Assembly (NCBI GenBank): GCA_031254265.1
Contig: JAIRUV010000124.1
Coordinates: 1 to 5,694 of the forward strand
Reading direction: 5' to 3'
DNA: 5,694 nt
Origin: Candidatus Methanoplasma sp.
Lineage (GTDB): Archaea; Thermoplasmatota; Thermoplasmata; Methanomassiliicoccales; Methanomethylophilaceae
Shown: positions 1 to 4,802 of the stretch, in pieces
Layout: every line of letters starts with the position of its first letter
How positions within the stretch are numbered: the stretch's first letter is position 1
Translations under genes and position numbers: made by a program
The notes under the pieces: model-generated
What the model was told of the DNA's origin: nothing
What the model saw: the letters and a program-made list of their open reading frames with translations, nothing else
Databases searched by the model: none

Positions 1-2
1 AA

Positions 3-1682
3 AACATAGTGAATGTGCCTCAGAATGTAACCGATGAACATCTGTTCGGTGGACTCGATATTGAAGAGGCCATAAAAAACGGAAAGAGCGAGATAAAGGA
101 CGGGCTCCTTCAAAAGGCCGATGGCAACATTCTGTATCTGGATAATGCCAACCTGTTCGATCCGAAGACGCTGAACTCCATATTGGAATGTGCGGAATCC
201 CGGAATCTGATCATAGAGAGGGAAGGGATATCTGCCGAGTACGATCTGAGAACAACTGTCATTGCGACAATGGACATCGCAGAGCAGGCGCTTCCGGACA
301 GCATAGCCGACAGATTCGACATATGCGTCCAGTCGTACACCGCCGACGATGAAGAGGAAAGAAGCCGCATAATACTGATGAATCTGGAATTCGACGCGGA
401 CCCGAACGGGTTCATTGAAAGATATTTGGAAGAGGATGCAAAGATCATACAGTGCATCGCCCATGCAAGGGAGATACTGAAGGATGTTGTGATCACTGCA
501 TCCGACATCCAGAAGATATCAAAGGTATGTCTCAGCCTGGGCGTCATAGGGCATCGCGGAGACATATCCGTGGCAAGGGTGTCAAGGGTCCTCGCCGCCC
601 TAGACGGTCGCAAAGCCGTCTCCAACGCGGACATAAAGGATGCCGCTGTGCTGTGTCTCCTTCACAGAAGAGGGGATGCAGCAAAGGAAGAAAAAACAAT
701 TCTGCCGCAGAAGGGCGAAGTTCCAGAAGCAGAAGAAGAGACCGAGCATAAGGTAAAAGAGATCCTCCTGGCAGCTCCGAAGCCGGAGGAGGAAGAGGAA
801 GAAAAAGAACTTTCCGAAGAGAACATTTTAGGGATATCTGATGTCGAAGAGAACCTCGGCACAGTAGCAGATATAACCCATGCCGTCAGAGAAAAACTGG
901 AAGATATGGACAAGATCGAGGCCATACGTCTGCACAAGATAGCCGGGAAAAGCGGAAGGAGAAAGAACATAACCGTCAACAAACGGACAGGAAGGTACCG
1001 CGGGTCCAAATTCCCGGACGGGAGGTCTGTGGACCCAGCTTTCGACGCGACGGTGCGAGCAGCCGCGCCGTATCAGAGGTCCAGAGGGTACAAGGGGCTT
1101 AGCATAAACATAGAGCCCCAGGATATAAGGGAGAAGATACGCATCAAAAAAGACTCCTGCTCATTTCTCTTCGCCGTCGATGTAAGCGGTTCCCTGGTGA
1201 AGAGCGGGATGATGCAGGACATAAAGAACGGGGTCAAAGCGATGCTGATGGACAGCTATGTCCAGAGGGATAAGGTAGCCCTTCTTACCTTCAGGACAAG
1301 GGAGGTGAAGATATCCGTTCCTTTCACCCGCTCCGCTGAAGGGATATGCGATGTCCTTGAGAACACCATGACCGGCGACGGAACCCCTCTAGGTCCGGCG
1401 CTGCTGCTTATCAGAGAATACATGCTCAATTATGTCCGGAAGAACAAGGACGAAAGATGTTTCATCATCCTTATAACGGACGGCGAGGCCACGTTCCCCG
1501 TCATAAAGGGAAGGGATGCGATCATGGAGCTGAAAAAAGTTACAGCGGTCATGAAGATACCGAACACAGAGTGGATAGTCGTGGATTCAAGTCTAGTGCC
1601 CGGAAGGATAAATCATGCGCTGGACCTTTCGAAAATGCTCGGTGGCAGATACATAAGGCTGGAAGACCTCCAATCCATCTGA
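3..1682 (+). CDS. Chelatase-type AAA+/VWA protein (ChlD/BchD-like), 5'-truncated by the window edge
   Basis: The frame is open at the left edge, so the GTG at 9 is internal and the real start, with the Walker A loop, lies upstream. Residues here count from that GTG. Residues 1-220 match the ChlI/BchI AAA+ core: a GGLDIE segment (14-19), a Walker B strand ILYLDN (41-46), sensor-1 region ATMD (86-89), DRF arginine (101-103) and a C-terminal lid with GHRGD (181-185). Residues 235-285 are a Glu-rich linker. Residues 385-557 are a von Willebrand A domain with all three MIDAS elements: DVSGS (391-395), T459 and D491. AAA+, acidic linker, then VWA is the layout of the D subunit of magnesium and cobalt chelatases, which couples ATP hydrolysis to metal insertion into tetrapyrroles. 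The usual Walker B glutamate is Asn46 and the sensor-1 Asn is Asp89, so ATPase activity is probably weak or absent, as in BchD. The metal and partner cannot be read from this window. Family placement is firm; exact substrate is open. Confidence 0.88.
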   Translation, partial: NIVNVPQNVTDEHLFGGLDIEEAIKNGKSEIKDGLLQKADGNILYLDNANLFDPKTLNSILECAESRNLIIEREGISAEYDLRTTVIATMDIAEQALPDSIADRFDICVQSYTADDEEERSRIILMNLEFDADPNGFIERYLEEDAKIIQCIAHAREILKDVVITASDIQKISKVCLSLGVIGHRGDISVARVSRVLAALDGRKAVSNADIKDAAVLCLLHRRGDAAKEEKTILPQKGEVPEAEEETEHKVKEILLAAPKPEEEEEEKELSEENILGISDVEENLGTVADITHAVREKLEDMDKIEAIRLHKIAGKSGRRKNITVNKRTGRYRGSKFPDGRSVDPAFDATVRAAAPYQRSRGYKGLSINIEPQDIREKIRIKKDSCSFLFAVDVSGSLVKSGMMQDIKNGVKAMLMDSYVQRDKVALLTFRTREVKISVPFTRSAEGICDVLENTMTGDGTPLGPALLLIREYMLNYVRKNKDERCFIILITDGEATFPVIKGRDAIMELKKVTAVMKIPNTEWIVVDSSLVPGRINHALDLSKMLGGRYIRLEDLQSI

Positions 1683-1773
1683 CGCCGGACGGATGGTGCT
1701 TCTAATGAACAAATACGTGTCCTCTCCATCAGCGAGACCTCTGACAGAACATACGGGAACACCGCACGGTCAA

Positions 1774-1781
1774 TATTATAA
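1774..1781 (+). promoter_or_regulatory. TATA box for the membrane protein gene
   Basis: The A/T-only stretch TATTATAA lies in an otherwise mixed 120-base gap between the chelatase stop (1682) and the next gene. Archaeal transcription starts about 25 bases downstream of the box centre, which falls near 1803-1805, at the ATG at 1805. This suggests a separate, probably leaderless transcript. The rest of the gap shows no gene or clear structure. Confidence 0.5.
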
Positions 1782-1804
1782 TCTTCAATGGATATGTGGA
1801 AAAC

Positions 1805-2374
1805 ATGGACATAGAATCGATATCAGATTTCTTTTCGACACATGTTCCAGAGATAGTGCTTCTGGTAGGCGGGCTGGTCGCTCTGCTGATAGTCTACAGC
1901 TACCTCAAGGACAAGTCCACTGTGAGGTACAAGGCGTTCATGGCGTTAGGGGTCTTATTCGGTGCGCTGATGATATTCCTGAGCGTGACATCGTATGCTG
2001 ACTGGAACCTCTTTGTTTCTGTCGTCATAGCGGTAACGGGCTTCACTCTTGTGATAAGGCCGTTCCGCGATGTTCATTTTGCCATTATCGGGGCACTGCT
2101 GGTAATGGTCCTGGTATACATATTCCTCGGAGGCCTGGCAGACACTGCATTGGGCTTTTTGGCCGAGGGCTGGGTAAGGCTGATAGCGGCATTCATCGCG
2201 GGTGCCGTCGTCTATATGATAATGAACTTTGCGGAAGCGATCGTCAAGTTATTCGGAAAGCTGTTCAACTGGTGGCCTCTCCTGCTGATACTGGCTCTTA
2301 TATGCATAATCGAGTCCGTGCTCATGTTCACTGGGTATGGGTCTCTGTACGACTTTGTGACTGGCGGTAAGTGA
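1805..2374 (+). CDS. Six-helix integral membrane protein of unknown function
   Basis: This encodes 189 residues from the ATG; an in-frame GTG at 1796 would add three. I prefer the ATG because the TATA box at 1774 predicts transcription starting almost exactly there and no Shine-Dalgarno sequence precedes either codon. The protein is strongly hydrophobic, with about six likely transmembrane helices (from the GTG numbering, roughly 18-37, 46-66, 70-87, 93-114, 125-145 and 157-178). A short charged loop KDKSTVRYK separates helices 1 and 2, and an NWWP motif precedes the last helix. There is no cleavable signal peptide, no catalytic motif and no soluble domain that I recognise. The gene stands alone between the chelatase-type gene and the tRNA cluster, so context gives no function. 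The coding assignment is strong; the role is unknown. Confidence 0.8.
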   Translation: MDIESISDFFSTHVPEIVLLVGGLVALLIVYSYLKDKSTVRYKAFMALGVLFGALMIFLSVTSYADWNLFVSVVIAVTGFTLVIRPFRDVHFAIIGALLVMVLVYIFLGGLADTALGFLAEGWVRLIAAFIAGAVVYMIMNFAEAIVKLFGKLFNWWPLLLILALICIIESVLMFTGYGSLYDFVTGGK

Positions 2375-2393
2375 TCACAAAATCATGTAAAGC

Positions 2394-2400
2394 TTTAAAT
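2394..2400 (+). promoter_or_regulatory. TATA box for the tRNA-Arg / eL41 / tRNA-Trp unit
   Basis: TTTAAAT is centred about 28 bases before the first base of tRNA-Arg (2425), the standard archaeal distance between TATA box and start site. No comparable box precedes the eL41 gene or tRNA-Trp, so this promoter probably serves all three. Confidence 0.6.
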
Positions 2401-2424
2401 GATAGTAGTAGATGGAGGTTGGCG

Positions 2425-2526
2425 GGGCCCGTGGCTTAGCCAGGATATAGCGCTGGCCTTCTAAGCCAGACGCCTCGGGTTCGAAAGTTCCTGTCGAGGG
2501 GACCGAAAGTCCCGACGGGCCCGCCA
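2425..2526 (+). tRNA. tRNA-Arg(UCU) with a 24-base intron in the T loop
   Basis: The acceptor stem is GGGCCCG (2425-2431) with CGGGCCC (2516-2522), discriminator G2523, and an encoded CCA at 2524-2526. The D stem is GCT/AGC (2434-2436 with 2449-2451). The anticodon stem is CTGGC/GCCAG (2453-2457 with 2465-2469) around loop CTTCTAA, giving anticodon TCT at 2460-2462, which reads AGA and probably AGG. The variable loop is five bases. The T stem TCGGG/CCCGA (2475-2479 with 2511-2515) is complete, but the loop between its strands is 31 bases instead of 7. Removing 2486-2509 gives the standard loop TTCGAAT and a 75-base mature tRNA before CCA. It is the first gene after a TATA box and is probably cotranscribed with eL41 and tRNA-Trp. 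Identity is certain from the cloverleaf; the splice point is an inference from the fold. Confidence 0.95.
2486..2509 (+). other. Non-canonical archaeal tRNA intron at position 59/60
   Basis: The bases around the intron fold into a complete BHB motif. The outer helix is the T stem (2475-2479 with 2511-2515). The central 4-bp helix is TTCG (2480-2483) with CGAA (2504-2507). The 3-base bulges are AAA (2484-2486) on the 5' side and AGT (2508-2510) on the 3' side. The inner helix is GTTCC (2487-2491) with GGGAC (2499-2503), including one T-G pair, closed by a 7-base loop. Cutting after the second base of each bulge, as the archaeal splicing endonuclease does, removes 24 bases and joins A59 to T60. 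Most archaeal tRNA introns sit at 37/38; T-loop introns are known mainly from Thermoproteales. Confidence 0.88.
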
Positions 2527-2528
2527 AG

Positions 2529-2555
2529 GATGCATCACTGAGGTGATGGGGCATC
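2529..2555 (+). promoter_or_regulatory. Hairpin in the leader between tRNA-Arg and the eL41 gene
   Basis: GATGC (2529-2533) can pair with GCATC (2551-2555), and directly inside it ATCAC (2534-2538) pairs with GTGAT (2543-2547) around a TGAG loop, leaving a GGG bulge at 2548-2550. It begins three bases after the tRNA CCA end and finishes 17 bases before the eL41 start codon. It could mark or protect the processed 5' end of the eL41 mRNA or tune its translation. The fold is visible; the role is a guess. Confidence 0.35.
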
Positions 2556-2572
2556 TGTGAAGAGGAAATATC

Positions 2573-2680
2573 ATGAAAAGAAGCTCACGCGCCTGGAAGA
2601 AACGCGGTAACCAGCGTTGGAAATGGCGCAAAAAGAAGATGAGAAGAAGAAAGAGAGCGGCAAAGTTGCGCAAGAAGTGA
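2573..2680 (+). CDS. rpl41e: Large-subunit ribosomal protein eL41
   Basis: This short reading frame encodes 35 residues, more than half of them Lys or Arg. Its core, RWKWRKKKMRRRKR (residues 15-28), closely follows the archaeal eL41 pattern of a Trp-Lys-Trp/Arg block followed by KKRMRR-type repeats. eL41 is a single basic helix of about 25-37 residues that sits at the interface between ribosomal subunits in archaea and eukaryotes. An AGAGGA sequence at 2561-2566 lies six bases before the ATG and serves as ribosome binding site. The in-frame ATG at 2546 is closed by a stop four codons later, fixing the start at 2573. The ten N-terminal residues (KRSSRAWKKR region) are an extension relative to the shortest eL41 proteins. 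The gene sits between two tRNA genes without its own TATA box, so it is probably released from a common transcript by tRNA processing. Confidence 0.85.
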   Translation: MKRSSRAWKKRGNQRWKWRKKKMRRRKRAAKLRKK

Positions 2681-2736
2681 TCCTGACAGTGACACCAAGG
2701 GAGTATAGGCTAACCTGGCAGACTGGCGGGCTCCAG

Positions 2737-2831
2737 TTATCGAGCGTGATTAGAAGAGTTTGCTGACAGTTGATGAATAACTGGAGCGATGACTCATAAT
2801 TTCGCGGAGGGTAGCTCCCTCCGTGGTGGAA
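2737..2831 (+). other. tRNA-Trp intron
   Basis: The predicted intron lies between G37 and A38. The expected BHB is recognisable but imperfect: outer helix GCGGG/CCCGC, 3' bulge AAA (2830-2832), 5' bulge AGT (2735-2737), and central helix 2731-2734 with 2826-2829, in which C34 faces U2827. The first half of the intron is a box C/D RNA. The second half holds a perfect 7-bp hairpin, CGGAGGG (2805-2811) with CCCTCCG (2817-2823), just before the 3' splice site. That hairpin may bring the two splice sites together. Exact ends are inferred from tRNA numbering. Confidence 0.75.
2742..2795 (+). ncRNA. Box C/D guide RNA inside the tRNA-Trp intron, targeting C34
   Basis: The boxes appear in the right order: C GTGATTA (2746-2752, one change from RTGATGA), D' CTGA (2763-2766), C' TTGATGA (2770-2776) and D ATGA (2789-2792, one change from CTGA). 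GAG (2742-2744) and CTC (2793-2795) can form the terminal stem. The guide before box D, 2777-2787, is an exact 11-base complement of 2730-2740 in the same precursor, covering the anticodon. Counting five bases upstream from box D gives G2784, which pairs with C2733, that is C34. This is the known 2'-O-methylation target of euryarchaeal tRNA-Trp intron guides. The guide before D' (2752-2762) has no match in this tRNA. Confidence 0.8.
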
Positions 2832-2895
2832 ACCCGCTGACGAGGGTTCAAATCCCTCTGCTCCCACCTTGCGCAACAAGCTGACACTTTAAAAC

Positions 2896-2925
2896 TGCGT
2901 TACGACGCAATTCTTCTCCTCTTTT
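2896..2925 (+). terminator. Probable terminator after tRNA-Trp
   Basis: A perfect 5-bp hairpin TGCGT (2896-2900) with ACGCA (2905-2909), closed by the stable tetraloop TACG, is followed by a pyrimidine-rich stretch ending in CTTTT (2921-2925). Archaeal polymerase stops mainly at T-rich tracts, so the tract matters more than the hairpin. It fits the end of the Arg/eL41/Trp unit. Confidence 0.45.
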
Positions 2926-2954
2926 GATATTTCCCAATACCCAGTTCTATAATG

Positions 2955-2980
2955 AAAAAACGATGCGGGGCGTGAGCCCC
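2955..2980 (-). terminator. Probable terminator of the minus-strand operon
   Basis: Read on the minus strand, GGGGC (2980-2976) pairs with GCCCC (2971-2967) around a 4-base TCAC loop. After six more bases comes a run of six Ts (2960-2955). It lies about 30 bases past the stop of the small membrane protein gene and separates the minus-strand genes from the convergent tRNA unit. Confidence 0.5.
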
Positions 2981-3009
2981 AAAGGTGCTTGGTTGTTATC
3001 TTCGGACAA

Positions 3010-3093
3010 TCAACGCATTGCGTACACTCCGACCAGAAACAGCAGGACTCCGGCGACCGCCGCCAATAATATCATGTATTTGCCTTTGGACAT
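3010..3093 (-). CDS. 27-residue single-helix membrane microprotein
   Basis: The start codon is preceded by AAGGAG (3104-3099) and a five-base spacer, the strongest Shine-Dalgarno sequence in the window. The product opens with a basic MSKGKY, followed by an uninterrupted hydrophobic helix (about residues 7-25) rich in Leu, Val, Ala and Gly, and ends in MR. This predicts a single-pass membrane peptide with its charged N-terminus in the cytoplasm by the positive-inside rule. It lies 65 bases downstream of the UPF0210 gene on the same strand and just upstream of a hairpin and T run, so it closes the operon or has its own promoter (TATA-like box at 3131-3124). I do not recognise a family. The ribosome binding site, composition and position argue that it is real, but a reading frame this short could arise by chance. 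Confidence 0.55.
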   Translation of the reverse strand: MSKGKYMILLAAVAGVLLFLVGVYAMR

Positions 3094-3123
3094 TTTATCT
3101 CCTTGACACACGACAGGCATTTT

Positions 3124-3131
3124 GCATATAG
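3124..3131 (-). promoter_or_regulatory. Possible TATA box for the membrane microprotein
   Basis: On the minus strand CTATATGC lies about 31 bases upstream of the start codon at 3093. A start site about 25 bases downstream would fall near 3101, inside the Shine-Dalgarno sequence, which makes a leadered message from this box doubtful. Read-through from the upstream operon is an equally good source of expression. Confidence 0.25.
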
Positions 3132-3158
3132 GTAAATTGCGCTGGACAGGCTGCCGGA

Positions 3159-4523
3159 TCAGTTCTTGAAACTGTGTATGGGTGCCGGTATCCTTCCGCC
3201 TCTGTCAATGAACTCCTTGCACCCGTATATGCTGACCGGCATTATCGGCGAACTTCCGAGTAGGCCGCCGAACTCTGCTGTGTCCCCGACCTTCTTTCCG
3301 ACGACTGGTATCACTCTGACCGCAGTGGTCTTCTGATTGACCATACCTATGGCCATCTCGTCCGCGATGATCCCGGATATGGTATCTGCGCTGGTATCTC
3401 CCGGGATGGGCACCATGTCAAGGCCGACGGAACAGACGCAGGTCATGGCCTCGAGCTTCTCCAGCGTAAGCGCGCCGATCTCCGCGGCGTATGCCATGGA
3501 CCGATCCTCTGAAACAGGTATGAACGCGCCGCTCAGCCCTCCGACGTATGAGGATGCCATGACGCCTCCTTTCTTCACCTGGTCGTTCAGTATCGCCAGG
3601 GCAGCGGTGGTCCCAGGGGCGCCGACGTATTCTATCCCCATCTCTTGGATGATGTCCGCTATGCTGTCGCCCACCGCAGGAGTGGGGGCAAGGGAGAGGT
3701 CGACTATGCCGAAGGGCACACCGAGACGCTCGGATGCCTCTTTCGCTACAAGCTGGCCGACCCTGGTGACCTTGAACGATGTTTTCTTTATTGTCTCACA
3801 GAGGACCTCGAAGTTCTCCCCTTTGACTTTAGATATAGCTCTTTTCACAACGCCGGGCCCGCTCACTCCCACATTGATGACCGTGTCTGTCTCGGTCACT
3901 CCGTGGAATGCGCCTGCCATGAACGGATTGTCATCGGAAGGGTTGCAGAACACCACGAGTTTGGCACAGCCTATTGAATCCCGTTCCTTTGTTGCCTCGG
4001 CGGTCTCCTTTATCACCGTGCCCATAAGTTTCACGGCATCCATGTCGATACCGGTCTTCGTCGAGGCAAGGCTCACGGAACTGCATACATGCTCTGTTCT
4101 GGACAGCGCCGACGGTATCGACCTGATCAACATCTGTTCCGCTGCGGTCATGCCCTTTTGGACAAGCGCAGAGTACCCTCCTATGAAATTGACGCCTACC
4201 TTGCTCGCAGCTTTTTCCAGGGTCTCGGCTATCATCGAAAAGTCGCTGCTTGTCCTGCATGCGGATGATCCCACCAAAGATATGGGCGTGACCGAGATCC
4301 TTTTGTTGATTACGGGTATCCCGAAGTCCAGGCCTATCTCGTCGCCCACCCTGACCAGGTCCTTGGCGGACTCGGTTATCTTATCGTAGATGTTGCTGCA
4401 GAGCACATCCAGGTCCGAATCGCAGCATTCAAGCAGGCTGATCCCCATGGTTATGGTCCTGACATCGAGATTCTCGTTCCGGATCATGGTGTGCGTTTCG
4501 AAGACCTCGTTGAGCTCTACCAT
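3159..4523 (-). CDS. UPF0210/DUF711 (PFL-family) protein
   Basis: This encodes 454 residues, the usual full length for UPF0210. Family-type glycine-rich blocks appear in order: [13 protein letters not shown] (68-80), [13 protein letters not shown] (112-124), [10 protein letters not shown] (199-208), VGVSGPGVV (218-226), [13 protein letters not shown] (279-291), [14 protein letters not shown] (301-314), [13 protein letters not shown] (328-340), [11 protein letters not shown] (367-377) and [12 protein letters not shown] (419-430). The family is cytoplasmic and its structures resemble a pyruvate-formate-lyase-like barrel, but no reaction is firmly established, and there is no glycyl-radical motif to support lyase activity. 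The start lies six bases after the stop of the ACT-domain gene, and a GAGG ribosome binding site overlaps that stop, indicating translational coupling. This ACT plus UPF0210 pair is conserved in many bacteria and archaea. The unusual addition here is cimA directly upstream. Confidence 0.92.
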   Translation of the reverse strand: MVELNEVFETHTMIRNENLDVRTITMGISLLECCDSDLDVLCSNIYDKITESAKDLVRVGDEIGLDFGIPVINKRISVTPISLVGSSACRTSSDFSMIAETLEKAASKVGVNFIGGYSALVQKGMTAAEQMLIRSIPSALSRTEHVCSSVSLASTKTGIDMDAVKLMGTVIKETAEATKERDSIGCAKLVVFCNPSDDNPFMAGAFHGVTETDTVINVGVSGPGVVKRAISKVKGENFEVLCETIKKTSFKVTRVGQLVAKEASERLGVPFGIVDLSLAPTPAVGDSIADIIQEMGIEYVGAPGTTAALAILNDQVKKGGVMASSYVGGLSGAFIPVSEDRSMAYAAEIGALTLEKLEAMTCVCSVGLDMVPIPGDTSADTISGIIADEMAIGMVNQKTTAVRVIPVVGKKVGDTAEFGGLLGSSPIMPVSIYGCKEFIDRGGRIPAPIHSFKN

Positions 4524-4529
4524 TGGACC

Positions 4530-4802
4530 TCACACCCTGTGCATCATATCGAATATCTCTTCGTGCTGGGCGCTCATGATGCAGCCCACCTTCCTGCCTA
4601 CGGCATTAAGCCCCTCCACTATCTCTGAGAACTGCTTGGTGCATTTTTCGAGGTCCACGATCATCATCATGTTGATGTACTCCTGGACTGTGGTCTGCTT
4701 TATGTCCAGTATGTTTATGTCGTTCTCGGCGAAGTAGTTGCACACCGTAGCTATTATCCCGACTTTGTCCTTTCCCGCAAGCGTAACGATAACTCTTTTC
4801 AT
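4530..4802 (-). CDS. ACT-domain protein, UPF0237 family
   Basis: This is a 90-residue single-domain protein. The N-terminus VTLAGKDKVGIIATVCNYFA (residues 6-25) is the first strand and helix of an ACT domain, with the Gly-Lys-Asp-Lys-Val-Gly turn that forms the ligand-binding corner. NINILDIKQTTVQEYINMMM follows as strands two and three. The C-terminal HEEIFDMMHRV is diagnostic of UPF0237. ACT domains bind small ligands, usually amino acids, at dimer interfaces and regulate a partner enzyme. The start codon overlaps the cimA stop in an ATGA arrangement, and the UPF0210 gene follows six bases later. Genomic pairing suggests it senses a ligand for the UPF0210 protein; the position after cimA makes a branched-chain amino acid or related 2-keto acid a reasonable guess. 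The ligand is not visible from sequence. Confidence 0.93.
   Translation of the reverse strand: MKRVIVTLAGKDKVGIIATVCNYFAENDINILDIKQTTVQEYINMMMIVDLEKCTKQFSEIVEGLNAVGRKVGCIMSAQHEEIFDMMHRV

Larger units (their letters stand above)
2699..2866 (+). tRNA. tRNA-Trp(CCA) with a long 37/38 intron
   Basis: The acceptor stem is GGGAGTA (2699-2705) with TGCTCCC (2859-2865), discriminator A2866; the CCA end is not fully encoded (CC then T). The T arm is GAGGG-TTCAAAT-CCCTC (2842-2858). The anticodon stem is GCGGG (2726-2730) with CCCGC (2833-2837), and the loop starts CTCCAG, placing anticodon CCA at 2733-2735. The D stem (2708-2711 with 2721-2724) is weak, with one C-A mismatch. Between G37 (2736) and A38 (2832) lies an intron of about 95 bases, the site and length typical of euryarchaeal tRNA-Trp, where the intron doubles as a box C/D guide RNA. 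It follows the eL41 stop by 18 bases without its own promoter. The mature tRNA is 73 bases before CCA addition. Confidence 0.92.

Noticed and set aside
1693..2001. A 102-codon plus-strand frame overlapping the membrane protein start
   Set aside because: It overlaps the membrane gene in another frame, has no ribosome binding site and no recognisable composition.
2481..2510. Direct repeat CGAAAGT in the tRNA-Arg gene, suggesting a duplication or integration scar
   Set aside because: The BHB pairing explains both copies: one supplies helix and 5' bulge, the other supplies helix and 3' bulge. A 9-base T loop, as simple repeat excision would give, is not a standard tRNA.
2527..2572. A free-standing box C/D RNA built on CTGA and GTGATGG
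   Set aside because: No credible flanking C and D boxes with guide spacing are present, and a simple hairpin explains the bases.
2571..2879. A 102-codon minus-strand frame across tRNA-Trp
   Set aside because: It is antisense to eL41 and a clear tRNA. Its GFEPSSAGFHHG-like segment is the common false translation of a tRNA T arm.
2924..3106. A 60-codon plus-strand frame after tRNA-Trp
   Set aside because: It starts at a weak codon without a ribosome binding site, runs through the minus-strand terminator hairpin and is opposite the better supported microprotein.
3337..4389. A 350-codon open frame on the plus strand
   Set aside because: It lies entirely antisense to the UPF0210 gene, whose protein has family motifs along its whole length. 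The antisense product is low-complexity and matches no family, so it is a shadow of codon bias.
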